Shown piece by piece: positions 9,774 through 19,754 of a DNA stretch of 64,000 nt. The notes beneath the pieces were generated by a model. It was not told the DNA's origin, did not search any database, and saw nothing but the letters and a program-made list of their open reading frames with translations. Position 1 is the first letter of the stretch; each line of letters starts with the position of its first letter. The stretch is from Dendrolimus kikuchii. Taxonomy: Eukaryota > Arthropoda > Insecta > Lepidoptera > Lasiocampidae. Position numbers and translations under genes: made by a program. Location: the NCBI GenBank assembly GCA_019925095.2, contig CM034392.1:26173887-26237886 (forward strand). The letters are read 5' to 3'.

Positions 9774-9879
9774 TGCATGCAATGCAATGCATTATTTCTT
9801 ATTTAAATATAATTAAAATTATTTATATCGTGCTTATTTTAAAAGTAAGATGTCATTTTAATACATAGTCTTTTGATCT

Positions 9880-10060
9880 AAATAAATAAATAAAATTAAA
9901 GTGTCTGTTTGTAATGTCAAAGTAACAGCTTTCTACTAAAAGTTTATACGGTAGGTACCTATATCAAAAAATTAACTTTTAAAATTTTGAAATATTTGAA
10001 AATTTCACTGAAGACTTTAACTTTAACTGTAAATAGCTGATTTTATAAGGAGTAAGGTTA
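9880..10060 (+). repeat. Dispersed repeat family H
   Basis: It shares AAAGTGTCTGTTTGTAATGT, AACAGCTTT and TATAAGGAGTAA with 19755-20035. Noncoding. Confidence 0.6.
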
Positions 10061-10205
10061 ATGGGAGGCGAGGGCCAGGAGTACCATCATACAGGGTTTA
10101 CCTAGTTTGGGCTCCTGTCCTTCCCATTTAATTAAGTTTATCCAATTTTTGTACTCTTTAAATTTTGTTTTTCTTTTTATGGGAAGTAAATTAAATAATT
10201 AAATT
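10060..10205 (+). repeat. Dispersed repeat family I
   Basis: It shares a GGCCAGGAGTACCAT, ACAGG, CTAGTTTGGGCT and AAACTAAATGAATAA-like order with 24405-24545 (more diverged there). Noncoding. Confidence 0.5.
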
Positions 10206-10216
10206 TTATTTTAGAA

Positions 10217-10580
10217 AAAAAAATTGAAAGGCCCACGCACACGCCGCCGCCTGATAGGCTACCAGAAGCCACAGATGGCCACCCAAAGTCCGAAATGGAA
10301 ACCGAACGCCAACTAAGCCGTAGACGAAGCCAACACAAAGCCCGCGAAGGTCATCGGATACCGCAGACTGACCAACGAGAGCCGTTGAGAGACCACCGTT
10401 AGGAAGGCTCCAATGGCTCCAAACCCCGCCACCGACGGGTAGTTGTCCGTCGAGTAGAAGCCGGGGCAAAGACACTTTCCTCAAAGCCCCAACCTCCTCG
10501 CTGCCTCAAATCGCCAAGAGGAAGAAGACCACCAAAAAGCACGCCGCCGCCGTCACCACACAAAAAGACAATTTAAATTA
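10217..10580. other. GC-rich unassigned patch, possibly LINE-derived
   Basis: GC content rises sharply. The plus strand has a basic, proline-rich reading frame (RPTHTPPPDRLPEATDG and on), broken by a stop after about 60 codons. A minus-strand frame of 92 codons also exists. Such basic, proline-rich sequence could be from a LINE ORF1 linker, but I cannot assign it. Confidence 0.3.
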
Positions 10581-10667
10581 AATTAAATTCTACGCGGACG
10601 AAGTTAAGAAGAATGTTAGAATTTACTGTAACATATGTCTACATCCCTATAGTGGTAAGCTGTATGT

Positions 10668-11110
10668 ATACATACATACATACATATATAACTTCACGCC
10701 AGTTCCCTTGTGGGGTAGGCACAGGCAACAGAGCGCCATTTAGGCTTATTCTTACACACCTCACTTGCTTCTTTGACATTCATAACTCTTGTCATGCACG
10801 CTCGTCTGTTCTTAAGGCTCCTGACATCACCTTCTGCTAGTACACGATCAATTTGATCATGGAAGGTGTGTCGTGGCCTTCCACGACTTCTGCATCCGTC
10901 CACTTTTGCATTGTATATCTGTTTAGTCATTCTTTCTACATGCCCGAACCACCGGAGCATTCCTTTCTTTACCTTCACCCCGACACTCTCTTTCTTACTT
11001 CGGTATTACGAACGCGGTCCGCGAGCGTCACTCCGCAGATTTTGCGCAGTGCTCGCATCTCGACCGCGTTTACTCTACTTTCATGCTCTCTCTTCCATAC
11101 GTGAGCGTAG
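10668..11110 (-). pseudogene. Family F RTE-like LINE 3' end, longest copy
   Basis: Read on the minus strand it extends 5' of the other copies. VKKGMLRWFGHVERM, KQIYNAKVDGCRSRGRPRHT, DQIDRVLAEGDVRSL, RVMNVKEASEVCKNK and AYPTRELA-stop are intact at 10694-10978. The upstream part (to about 11110) resembles the RT thumb or linker region. The tail at the low-coordinate end is a CATA repeat. Truncated and without the catalytic RT motifs. Confidence 0.8.
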
Positions 11111-11406
11111 GTATGTATTCTTATGTATGTATACATACATAATAATGAATGGAGATCAGAAATGGATGCGTAGGGCGGTGCCGTCCCATTTAAGAAACAT
11201 CGTGATGCACATATCGTGGTATAGGAATGGGTGGTATCATGCCTTAAGCCGTTTAGTGGGTGGTTCCAGTTTATTATTCAAGTAACAGTGCTAGATAAAC
11301 CTCGCTCGCATTGCCATGGTGGCGAAGTATTTATTAGTGCAACGGCGACTTCAAAAAAAAATCCACAGCACCATCTTTTTGATTATATTCATCTATATAT
11401 TTTTTA
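11111..11406. other. No gene recognised
   Basis: ATGT/CATA-rich start, then unremarkable sequence. Confidence 0.3.
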
Positions 11407-11718
11407 ATTTTTTTATTGCAGGAGTTCAGTAGACAGGCAGACGGCCCACTCGATGGAAAGCAGTTACCATCGCCTATGGACATTTGCAACACCAAAGTTG
11501 CTACAAATGCGCTGCTGCTCTCTTAAGGGAGATTGGAACCTGGTCACTAATGCCGGAACACAACTCAAGGTTGTTATGGCGACATACTTTAGACCAGGGG
11601 TGGTAGCCATCCAGTCGGACAAATGCCCTACCACCTGGCTGTGGGTTGTTAAGTCGCCTATTACGACAGGCCGCCCGGCCGCAAGAAATTGTATTCTTTC
11701 TCCGTTCCTGCACGGATG
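11407..11718 (-). mobile_element. Family A SINE-like retroposon, full length
   Basis: TTTTTATTGCAGGAGTTCAG opens the copy and CCGTTCCTGCACGGATGGA closes it in plus coordinates. All landmarks are present. Confidence 0.88.
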
Positions 11719-11900
11719 GATCTTACGGAAACGCCGTCATAATTATATCGAGATACGAAGTATCGTAATTGTTGACCCGGGAAATAAGCTAGCTGGGATG
11801 TCGAGTTTCATTTAAATCAGTGCAGTAGTTTTCACGTGATGTTCTAACAGACAGATAGACGAATCATCTAAAAGTTTCATTTTCGTAATCAGCGGATTAA
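11719..11900 (+). repeat. Dispersed repeat scrap (family G)
   Basis: It holds the blocks GTTGACCCGGGAAATAAGCT and AGTAGTTTTCACGTGATGTT, with ACAGACAGA. A related piece is at 56041-56200. It resembles the 3' untranslated part of a LINE. Confidence 0.45.
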
Positions 11901-12017
11901 TCCCCTGATTATTTTTTCATTTTTAAATGGCTTATGTTAAACTTAGCAACAGATATAGTAAATGTAACGTATAAAATGTCTGCGTGTGTGCAGTTCATAC
12001 TGTATACGTTATAATAT

Positions 12018-12254
12018 CCTAGCTGTGCCTACGACGTCGTCCACGTGGAATTTGTTTTCAAAACCCCCCGATTTTGAAACATTCTTCATTAGTGTTCCGC
12101 TCCTATCGGTCTTAGCGTGATCATATATAGCCTATAGCCTTCCTCGATAAATGGGCTATCGAACACTGAAAGAATTTTTCAAATCAGACCAGCAGTTCCT
12201 GAGATTAGCGCGTTCAAACCAACAAACTCTTCAGCTTTATATATTAGTATAAGA
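12018..12254 (-). repeat. Dispersed repeat family C
   Basis: It begins AGCTGTGCCTACGACGTCGT in plus coordinates and ends CTTTATATATTAGTATAAG. Confidence 0.72.
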
Positions 12255-12383
12255 TTTAAGGTTTAAAACACGAAATTTGAAATATTAACGAAAAACTTCA
12301 AACCATTTCCAACTTTATCTTTATAATGTTTAAATTATTATATATAATGTATTCTATCTCAATCTCTCGCAGACATCCGCATT

Positions 12384-12692
12384 TTTATCCGTGCAGGAAC
12401 GGAGAAAGAATACAATGTCCTGCGGTCGGGCGGCCTGTCGTAAGAGGCGACAAAACAACCCACAGCCAGGAAGTAGGGCATTTGCCCGACTGGATGGCTT
12501 CCATCCCTAGTCAAAAGTATGTCGCCATAACAACCTTGGGTTGTGTTTCGGCATTAGTAACCAGGTTCCAGTCTCCCTTAAGAGAGCAGCAGCGCATTTG
12601 TAGCAACTGCTGTTGCAAATGTCCATAGGCGATGGTAACCGCTTTCCATCAAGTGGGCCACCTGCCTCTCTGCTGAACTCCTGCAATAAAAA
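12384..12692 (+). mobile_element. Family A SINE-like retroposon, full length
   Basis: It starts TTTTATCCGTGCAGGAACGG and ends CTGAACTCCTGCAATAAAAA. All landmarks are present. Confidence 0.88.
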
Positions 12693-12922
12693 AAGGCTAT
12701 AGATTTATGTGTTCATCTCGTTTTAGTGTCGCTACTAAAACGGCTAGAACTGTTGTAATTTTGATATTTTTTTTGGTTAGTACATATTATTTTACTTAAT
12801 TTTTTACTATAGTTTCTTGGTGAAAGAGCTTAGGGTTTGGATATTTTGGTGATCAGAATATTTGTTGCCTTTTTAAATCTATTGTACAAACTCAATACCG
12901 ACAATCAATTTATTATATTTCT

Positions 12923-13600
12923 AGCTGACCCGGCAAACTTCGTACCGCCTCAGAATCAATTAATAAAAACGTTGATTTCTGAACGACGGGCCGAACATCA
13001 AAAGCTTGACATACAAAAAAAAATATATTATTCACGCTATATATATATATATAGTTATATACAAATAACAGTGCAACATCCGTCCGTCCCAGGGTGCAGT
13101 TGAAAACCAGCGTCAGGCACCTATTGCCTGGCAAATGCTGAACTGCACCTATTTTAGGTACCATTGCGAGACTTTTTTGTATATATCACCGTACAATTCA
13201 TTCATTGCTATATATCTCGTTGTGTGATGACCAAATAAACGTGTTTTCTTTCTTTCTTTTTCTTTCTTTCAAAACCAAAAAAGCGAAAGAAACTTCACTT
13301 TTAAATTTAATTTGATTTCTGAACGACTTTTAAATTTAATTGATTTCTAAACGACGGGACGAACATCAAATGTTTGACAGGTACGAATTTGTAAGGGAAA
13401 GCGAAATTTTTGTTCTTTCTATATTCCAAGCATTTTTTCATATTTACTCACCTTTTAAAGCTTCCACTTCCACAAATAATTAAAAATCAAAATTAGCCAA
13501 ATCAGTCCAGCCGTTCTCGAGTTATAACAGACCTAACGAACAGCAATTGATTTTTATATGTGTGGCGTACATATATATAGATAGAAAGATAGATTAGCAT
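12923..13600. repeat. Dispersed repeat family L, interrupted
   Basis: It starts AGCTGACCCGGCAAACTTCG, with a repeated TTGATTTCTGAACGACGG block and CATTTTTTCATATTTACTCA further on. The same order occurs at 56245-56502. A TTTC-tailed retroposon splits it at about 13045-13270. Confidence 0.65.
13045..13270 (+). mobile_element. TTTC-tailed retroposon nested in family L
   Basis: A TA repeat and GGGTGCAGTTGAAAACCAGC open the block, and it ends AAATAAACGTGTTTTC with a TTTC repeat. Family L continues on both sides. The exact left edge is uncertain. Confidence 0.5.
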
Positions 13601-14483
13601 ATCACTAAGTCTAAAAAAGGCTACCCGATAAACTTTCATTAAAATCTGTTTGATACGCACACAGTTATAGATTGACCCTAGCCCCATGCGCCTGCGCATA
13701 TAAGGCATGGGTCATGTTAAAATGGACGATGCCAGCTAGAGCGTGCACGATGGCACTGGTTCATATAAGGCATAGCACCGCCCCAATGTCCAATGCTGTC
13801 CAAACGGGGCATTGTATGTATATTAAAGAATAAATTGACTCTTTGATGCGTCGTTTGATGTGTGGATTTGTTACTGCATAAACATATCCACGGCTTATGT
13901 AAGACTATACTGGGAATACGTTGGATTTTGCAAGTCGAGGATGATGGTTCATATCTTTACTGCATCTTTGGATGTGTTTATGCAATACTAACAGCTAATA
14001 AAAAATCTGGAATATTTACGAAAAAGTAATTAAATACAGACCTTGTTTAAACCAATCTTCTTTAAAAATAGTAAACAAACTCAACTTATATGATTTTTTT
14101 CATTAAATTCTACCCTATTATTCTAAAATCAGAGTGTTACACATGAATATGGATATATAATGTAGGTACACTATATTTTTGTATTGCATCATACAGAAAT
14201 CATACATCTTTCTGGCAAATCATCCATAAACACCCAGCAGTTTCTGAGAAAAACAGTTGTGACCAACAAACAACAGTATTGTATAAGGATTCTACTTTTG
14301 GCTGCCGAGTCGAAATAAAGTAAATATTTGATTAGAAGGAAAATGAAGGAAAAAGACCATGACAATAGATTAAAAGAACATGTTGTAAAACAAAGATAAA
14401 TAGCTTTAACCCACATAATAAAATATATTATATTTCTAAGGGCCGATTTTTCAAATACCACACAAAAGTTAATCATAGAATAA
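13601..14483. other. No gene; small inverted repeat at 13868-13991
   Basis: The element CATATAAGGCAT occurs twice (13697 and 13763). GCATAAACATATCCA at about 13876 pairs imperfectly with TGGATGTGTTTATGC at about 13970, suggesting a short MITE remnant. No ORF of note. Confidence 0.35.
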
Positions 14484-14572
14484 GGTAATGTAAGGTAAGG
14501 TAAGGTAAGGTAAGGTAAGGTAAGGTAAGGTGCGGTAAGGTACGGTAAGGTAAGGTAAGGTAAGGTAAGGTA
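14484..14572. repeat. GGTAA pentanucleotide microsatellite
   Basis: About 17 units of GGTAA, with a few GGTGC or GGTAC variants. It abuts family J and is probably its retroposon tail (TTACC in the sense direction). Confidence 0.9.
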
Positions 14573-14725
14573 ACTCTTTATTGTACACCAAAGCATAGAC
14601 AAACAGAAGTAGAAAAATACAAAAAATAGTACAACGGGCGGCCTACCAAAAAGCGAGCTCTTCCAGGCAACCCTTGGCAGGGATTAATAGATTTTTAGAA
14701 CTTAGGGTGGTGCAGTCCATAAATA
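14573..14725 (-). mobile_element. Retroposon 3' end (family J) with TTACC tail
   Basis: The minus strand ends TGGTGTACAATAAAGAGTTA and runs into the TTACC repeat. An AATAAA signal followed by a short tandem tail fits a LINE or SINE 3' end. A relative lies at 38825-38975. Confidence 0.55.
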
Positions 14726-14842
14726 ATGATGATAAGTATTATACACAGTGCATATAAATACAAAAACAATATATACATATGTACAATATATAACTATATA
14801 TACATATGTATATACATATAAATATACCTATATATTAATACG
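14726..14842. repeat. TATACATA-rich low-complexity tract
   Basis: Mixed TATA and CATA repeats with no other content. Confidence 0.6.
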
Positions 14843-15170
14843 TGAAGCAAAAACTATGTACCCCTTTTTACGAAAATTGCGCGGACGGAGGAATATGAAA
14901 TTTCGCACATTTATAGTTTATATAGAGAAGAAGCGACGAATGTTAATATTTTTTTAAATTATACATAAAAATTGCATTAAATCAATTTAAAAAAAACATT
15001 ACACACACTGCCATGTATTTGACACACACGCATATATACTCTTTTGTTTAGTGTTCAAGTCAAATTAACATTGTATAGCTTTGGCGAAATCTGCGATTAT
15101 AAAAGTATAGTCTTTGACATTTATTATAATGGTTGAATTTTGACAACGGGTGACCACTAGTAAATATAAT
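14843..15170 (+). repeat. Dispersed repeat family D
   Basis: It starts GTGAAGCAAAAACTATGTAC and holds GCGCGGACGGAGGAATATGA and TTTCGCACATTTATAGTTTA. It ends with GGGTGACCACTAG. Confidence 0.7.
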
Positions 15171-15445
15171 TATATAACAGATTAGGAATTACTATACAAG
15201 TAAAAAGTACAACATGGTATAATCAAAAAATTACTTTTGTGACTGAAACAGTGGAATTGCTTCCGTTTTGAATTCAGTCAGGTTATAATTTTTTTTACAG
15301 ATAAAATTTTTTGACAAAAAAAACTGTAAAAATAAGATACTCCAACAATCCTATCTATTAGAGGAAGAAGATAATTTTACAAATAAAAATAATAATTTCG
15401 AAGCTTGAAATAAAACACGTCCATCCATATTACAGGCTATCTCCC
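15171..15445. other. No feature recognised
   Basis: AT-rich, with no ORF or recognised repeat. Confidence 0.3.
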
Positions 15446-15720
15446 ATCCCGCTCGAGTCAGAAGAGGCTGCCTATTTTAAAATAAAGGCTACTATCAGAT
15501 GTCGGCCGGGGCCCGCATTAATTGGAGCTGCCGATCTGCAACGCGCAGATTTCACTTCTATAAATGGCGCGAGGGGTTTATGGTATCGCTCCGGTGCGTT
15601 GTTCGCGTCAACGCAGCGCGTGCGCACCGGTGTAATTGGTCGACGCGCGGTGACATCAACACAACATCCAAGATGGCCGCCGTATTGATGAATGCCTACG
15701 ATATTCACTCAGCAACTTTT
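15446..15720 (+). promoter_or_regulatory. CpG-rich patch with AAGATGGCCGCC, possible promoter remnant
   Basis: This is the most CpG-dense non-repeat stretch of the first 25 kb (GGTGCGTTGTTCGCGTCAAC, GGTCGACGCGCGGTGAC). It ends at CCAAGATGGCCGCCGTATTG, where an ATG in a fair initiation context opens a frame MAAVLMNAYDIHSATF of about 50 codons that runs into a SINE. The AAGATGGC core resembles a YY1-type site, which is often found at insect and vertebrate start regions. No splice-linked gene was found, so function is speculative. Confidence 0.25.
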
Positions 15721-15793
15721 ATCGAATTTATTTATGCACTTTATTTCAAATACTATTGCTTTGAGAATTATACAATTGCGTTAATAGGTAACC

Positions 15794-15990
15794 TTGGTCT
15801 AGAGTATGCCGCCATAACAACCTTGAGTTGTGTTCCGGCATTAGTGGCCAGGTTCCAGTCTCCCTTAAGAGAGCAGCAGCGCATTTGTAGCACCTTTGTT
15901 GCAAGTGTCCATAGGCGATGGTAACCGCTTTTCATCAAGTGGGCCGTCTGCCTGTCTGCTGAACTCCTGCAATAAAAAATAAAAAAAAAA
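15794..15990 (+). mobile_element. Family A retroposon, 5'-truncated, with long target duplication
   Basis: It starts inside the family at TTGGTCTAGAGTATGCCGCC and ends CTGCAATAAAAAATAAAAAA. The flanks are near-identical 31-32 bp sequences that begin TGAGAATTATACAA and end GTTAATAGGTAACC, at 15762-15793 and 15991-16021. A truncated 5' end, an A-rich 3' tail and a long target duplication are diagnostic of LINE-type target-primed insertion. Confidence 0.93.
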
Positions 15991-16021
15991 TGAGAATTAT
16001 ACAACGCGTTAATAGGTAACC

Positions 16022-16253
16022 TTTTTACATTTTTCAATTACCACCAATGAGAGCGAGTTTTATACACATCTCTCATTGGTTAGTCGTATCCTTACGTCCT
16101 GGCTAACATAGCTATATAGGCATTGATTAACAATAACAAAAGTAGATCATTAAGTATTTAACAAATTAAATTTAAATAAATAAATAAGGAATTTGAAGTG
16201 CATAGTTATATATAATTTATTTTACAATTAGAAATTATGATTATATATGAATA
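16022..16253. other. No gene; hairpin at 16043-16080
   Basis: ACCAATGAGAG (16043-16053) pairs with CTCTCATTGGT (16070-16080) around a 16-nt loop. The rest is AT-rich. Confidence 0.4.
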
Positions 16254-16471
16254 ACTAGCTGTGCCCGCGACGTCGTTCGCGTGGAATTTGCTTTCAAAAC
16301 CCTCCGATTTTGAAACATTCTTCATTGGTGCTCCGCTCCTATTGGTCTTAGCGTGACGATATATAGCCTATAGCCTTCCTCGATAAATGGGCTATCCAAT
16401 ACTGAAAGAATTTTTCAAATCGAACCAGTAGGTCCTGAGATTAGCGCGTTCAATCAAACAATATATTAGTA
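16254..16471 (-). repeat. Dispersed repeat family C
   Basis: It begins AGCTGTGCCCGCGACGTCGT in plus coordinates and ends AATATATTAGTATG. Confidence 0.72.
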
Positions 16472-16899
16472 TGTTTGGCTACAACACTAATACTTACATT
16501 TTAAATATCGCGATGTCTTTCGAATGAAACGTCCGAATTGAATAATTCAAAAAGTTCTAGAAAGATATTGAATTCGTCTTGAATATGGAGTAATTTATTT
16601 TGATAAGGATTAATACCAAGGTACAAAATAAAGAGTTTTTGAAGCGACAGCATTTTAATTATTTTAAAACATAAAAGAACACACCTATTGTGAGTGTATA
16701 ACTACAATAGTTAGACATATGGTTACGCAATATTTTTTGTAGACAATTATATGTTCTGCAAAGTGGTAGTACATTGTTTTGTTCTATAATCAATAGTTTT
16801 CGCAGCGCACGCCGTGTAAGGATTTTTTCGGGTCATTTTTTTACACCCTGGGTTACATTATTGGACTTTTAGTAAGGATCCCTAATTTTTTTGAAAATA
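16472..16899. other. No gene; dispersed repeat scrap near 16800
   Basis: GGATTTTTTCGGGTCATTTT followed by ACACCCTGGGTTACATTATT resembles a common insect repeat. The rest is unassigned. Confidence 0.35.
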
Positions 16900-17047
16900 T
16901 AATATAGCCTATAGCCTTCCTCGATAAATTTACTATTCAACGCTGAAAGAATTTTTCAAATCGGACCAGCGGTTCCTGAGATTAGCGCGTTTAAACAAAC
17001 AAAAAAACTCTTCAGCTTTATAATATTATAGTATATATTAGTATAGA
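16900..17047 (-). repeat. Dispersed repeat family C, truncated
   Basis: Only the ATAGCCTATAGCCTTCCTCG to CTTCAGCTTTATAATATT part is present, ending at TATATTAGTATAG. Confidence 0.68.
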
Positions 17048-17069
17048 TAAACATAGCATAGATCAAGAG

Positions 17070-17402
17070 ATGTTGTTGCTATGTTTTTCTTACAATAGCA
17101 CTTGTCAAATGTTAAAAGCCAAATGCCAAAAGATTGATCTTGAACTTGAACTACTTTTGTTTATGAAGGAATTACATTTTACTAATATTATTGCCAAAGT
17201 TTCTAATAGACATGTGTATGAGCGAATAATTGAGCTGGAAACCCGAACGCGTGGTAACCAGAATCATGGTATATTAAGCAAAGTAAAGAATACAAAAATA
17301 TCTACAACTATGAACGTGGTAAGTGTATCCACTACATTATTAGTAATCTTTATCGTCTACGAAGCAGTTCAATGTCATCTTCAACAGCGTCAAGAACAAT
17401 AG
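17070..17402 (+). CDS. Unassigned 110-codon ORF
   Basis: The open frame starts MLLLCFSYNSTCQML and ends CHLQQRQEQ. The middle is charged and mildly basic (ELETRTRGNQNHG), and a hydrophobic run (STTLLVIFIVYEAV) sits near residues 88-101. I do not recognise a family. It lies directly upstream of a GC-rich palindromic patch and may be the coding remnant of a DNA transposon, or a chance ORF. No splice sites or promoter could be assigned. There is no sign of repeats elsewhere in the window, which makes it one of few single-copy ORFs here. Confidence 0.2.
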   Translation: MLLLCFSYNSTCQMLKAKCQKIDLELELLLFMKELHFTNIIAKVSNRHVYERIIELETRTRGNQNHGILSKVKNTKISTTMNVVSVSTTLLVIFIVYEAVQCHLQQRQEQ

Positions 17403-17668
17403 CGCACTACTAAAGTGCAGACCACACGGGTCGAGACGTCGTGAGCGACCGGTCAGTGATTGATCGGCCGATTGTCCACATTGGCGCATCAATCACCGCG
17501 TCGCCGGACAGTCGGCCGACTGTCGCCAGCGACGACTTGATCCGTCAAAACCCTTTTAACGGGATAATTCGGTTTGTCATTTTAATGTTGATTTTTTGTT
17601 GGAGATTCTTATTAATGGTCATGTTTAAAATAGAAATGGTTCAGAGTCAAGGATTAGTAACTACCTAA
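17403..17668. other. GC-rich patch with 18-bp perfect palindrome
   Basis: GACAGTCGGCCGACTGTC (17507-17524) is a perfect palindrome. A related GATCGGCCGATTGTCC lies 40 bp upstream. The patch contrasts in composition with both flanks. No family is recognised. Confidence 0.45.
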
Positions 17669-17755
17669 ACACATTATTCACAATTTCATCTTTAGGTGGC
17701 GTTCATTAGTGACTACTATTACTTTTTATACAAGTTTCTCAGTGATTACTTATAA

Positions 17756-18251
17756 TTTTACGAGTGTGGGACACGAATTAAAATGCCGTTGGAATTATTA
17801 CAGAATTTATTAGAATTATACAAACACGTGTATCATAGGTACAAATATAACTAGACACTACTAGTACAAATGCACGTTACAATAACACGCGCAAAGTCCG
17901 TCACTATATCGCTTGTCGAAATGTACGTCTTACTCGTATCGTAATCTTCACTCGACTGCCCCACCCCTCCGTTCGAGTATTGTTTTATACTAAACTGTAT
18001 AATACCGACAAAGGGCCGCATTCACTGAGTTAATCCGCACACCTGGCAAGCTTTGACACAATGCAATCAATAACAACAAGGATTAGTTCAACACTAATGA
18101 CGGCCAAAAAACAAGTACGATAACAATAGGATGTTTTTCTTAATTACAAATTCTAAATACGAAGTAAACAAAAGAACTCTAAATGCAGAAAAGTTAATAA
18201 ACTGCGTTTTACGACAGGTAGGTGTGCGCATTCCTATGACGTCATGTAACA
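17756..18251 (-). mobile_element. Solo LTR (LTR family 1), 4-bp target duplication ATAA
   Basis: On the minus strand it begins TGTTACATG and ends near GTAAAA (the terminal GTAACA is mutated). Inside are AGTATAAAACAAT (TATA box) and CTAATAAATTCTG (polyadenylation signal). ATAA flanks both ends (17752-17755 and 18252-18255). Three relatives lie at 35442, 36711 and 38369. No primer-binding site or coding region follows, so it is a solo LTR left by recombination. Confidence 0.8.
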
Positions 18252-18384
18252 ATAATATTGTATAATAATAATTAATTAACAAAGATAATTAATATTATTC
18301 ACGTTTATAGTACATCATAAATTAAATAGCAACTGTTAGGATAATGGTGTACAAACTGTACACCATTAAAAATTTGGTAAAATA

Positions 18385-18450
18385 AGTAATTAGGCAAGAC
18401 TCGAACCCGCGACATATGGATTTGGGCTGCAAGCCCATTAACGTCCTTTG
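18385..18450 (-). repeat. tRNA-like remnant
   Basis: The minus strand has GGGTTCGAGTC (B-box-like) and, upstream, ATGGGCTTGCAGCCCAA, which could fold as an anticodon arm with loop CTTGCAG. The 5' half and acceptor stem are not recognisable, so it is probably a SINE head or tRNA pseudogene. Confidence 0.35.
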
Positions 18451-18687
18451 GACATACATTTTGCAGTTAAGTAATAAGTTGTTGATTAAGTGCATGTCTG
18501 TCAAAACGGTGTTAGGGATATATTCTCAAGTTAACTAACTACTTAACTAATGCAAATATAGATCAAGCTTAAGCTATCATAGCTTGTGCCATGTTTAGCC
18601 TTTGTATAATACATAATTTGGTCCTTCGAGCCGGATTCCGCTGAGAACGTGATATCACGATTTCAGCATAGCACTATCACGTTATTT

Positions 18688-18919
18688 TTTTTTATTTCAG
18701 GAGATCAGCAGACAGGCAGACGGCCCACTTGATGGAAAGCGGTTACCATCGCCTATGGACATTTGCAACACCAAAGACGCTACAAATGCGCTGCTGCTCT
18801 CTTAAGGGAGACTGGATCCTGGTCACTAATGCCGGAACACAACTCAAGGTTGTTATGGGGACATACTTTAGAACAAGGGTGGTAGCCATCCAGTCGGGCA
18901 AATGCCCTACCACCTGGCT
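18688..18919 (-). mobile_element. Family A retroposon, 5'-truncated
   Basis: The tail is at the left (TTTTTATTTCAGGAGATCAG), and the copy stops at CCCTACCACCTGGCT, losing the 5' GGCCG-rich end. Confidence 0.85.
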
Positions 18920-18967
18920 GAATTTATTTTATTATATATAATAATTATTTATTTAATTATATTTATT

Positions 18968-19420
18968 TGTATATAATAATATAACAACAACCCATAAATG
19001 TCCCACTGCTGGGCTCGGGTCTCCCCTTAGAGGAGAATGGACATTATACCCGCCACGCTTGTCCAAGGCGGCTTGGCAGGTTTGACACACCGGTTATCTC
19101 GATTAGCAGGTTTCATCAGCATGCTTTACCTTCACCGTTGTTAGCACGTGGTAATTGTAACAATATGCACATTAGGTCAGAAAACTGCCTAAGTGGTGCA
19201 TGCTTTCCGGCTAAGATTCGAATCCATGCACTTTGAACGAGAAAGAAAGAAAAATATTTATTATCGCAAAATAATGCACAAAAAAACAGTAAATACACTT
19301 GTTGTTACATACAAAAAAAAAATATGTAAACACTAGAAAAATGTACTAAAAATATCTTTGAGTTAGGGGCACATACGCTAGCCATTACGCTACCACGACT
19401 TTAGGCATTATTCATTTCAA
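18968..19420 (-). mobile_element. tRNA-derived SINE (family B), with nested insertion
   Basis: This is the longest family B copy. The minus strand runs from GTCGTGGTAGCGTAATGGCT (A box) to a body that ends CCCAGCAGTGGGACATTTAT. It is interrupted at 19239-19354 by a TTTC-tailed retroposon. The AGCAGTGGGACA end also resembles the CAGCAGTGGAC end of the LINE remnant at 45755-46100, suggesting a shared LINE tail. Confidence 0.8.
19239..19354 (-). mobile_element. TTTC-tailed retroposon nested in a SINE
   Basis: In plus coordinates it starts GAGAAAGAAAGAAAAATATT and is flanked by CTTTGA at about 19232 and 19358. The uninterrupted SINE copy at 1990 has CTTTGAG once, so CTTTGA is the target duplication. 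Confidence 0.7.
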
Positions 19421-19754
19421 AATAAATTCTAAAAAGCTAATCAAAATCTTTAATACCTAAAAACTAATAATAACTTAGGACAGAAAAAAATAAGGCTTCG
19501 ATAATAATAATGACGTTATCGGGGCGTTAAAAATGTTAAAGCGTATCAGCGACCGTCGCACGCGCAGATGGCTTTGATTGATTGGATCCACTTCGCACCA
19601 GGTAAACATCACTATAATTGGTAACAGTTTTAGGGACCCCTTAAACATCGTCTCTGGGTGTCAACGGTAAAACAAATAAGTTGGATTTTTTTAATTTTTA
19701 CTTTGACATTTTCATTGTGACATCAATTTTTAAATGTCAAAATTTCTACATCTA
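19421..19754. other. No gene recognised
   Basis: AT-rich, with a small GC patch at 19550-19620. Nothing identifiable. Confidence 0.3.

Noticed and set aside
10206..10484. 92-codon minus-strand ORF as a host membrane protein
   Set aside because: It lies in a GC-rich patch where both strands are open. The opposite strand has a basic, proline-rich frame. No family resemblance, and its start runs off a homopolymer.
14484..14572. GGTAA repeat as an internal telomere-like tract
   Set aside because: Insect telomeres are TTAGG. This repeat is GGTAA/TTACC and attaches to a retroposon 3' end.
18385..18450. tRNA-Ala (UGC) gene
   Set aside because: Only the T-arm and an approximate anticodon arm can be drawn. 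The 5' half is missing.
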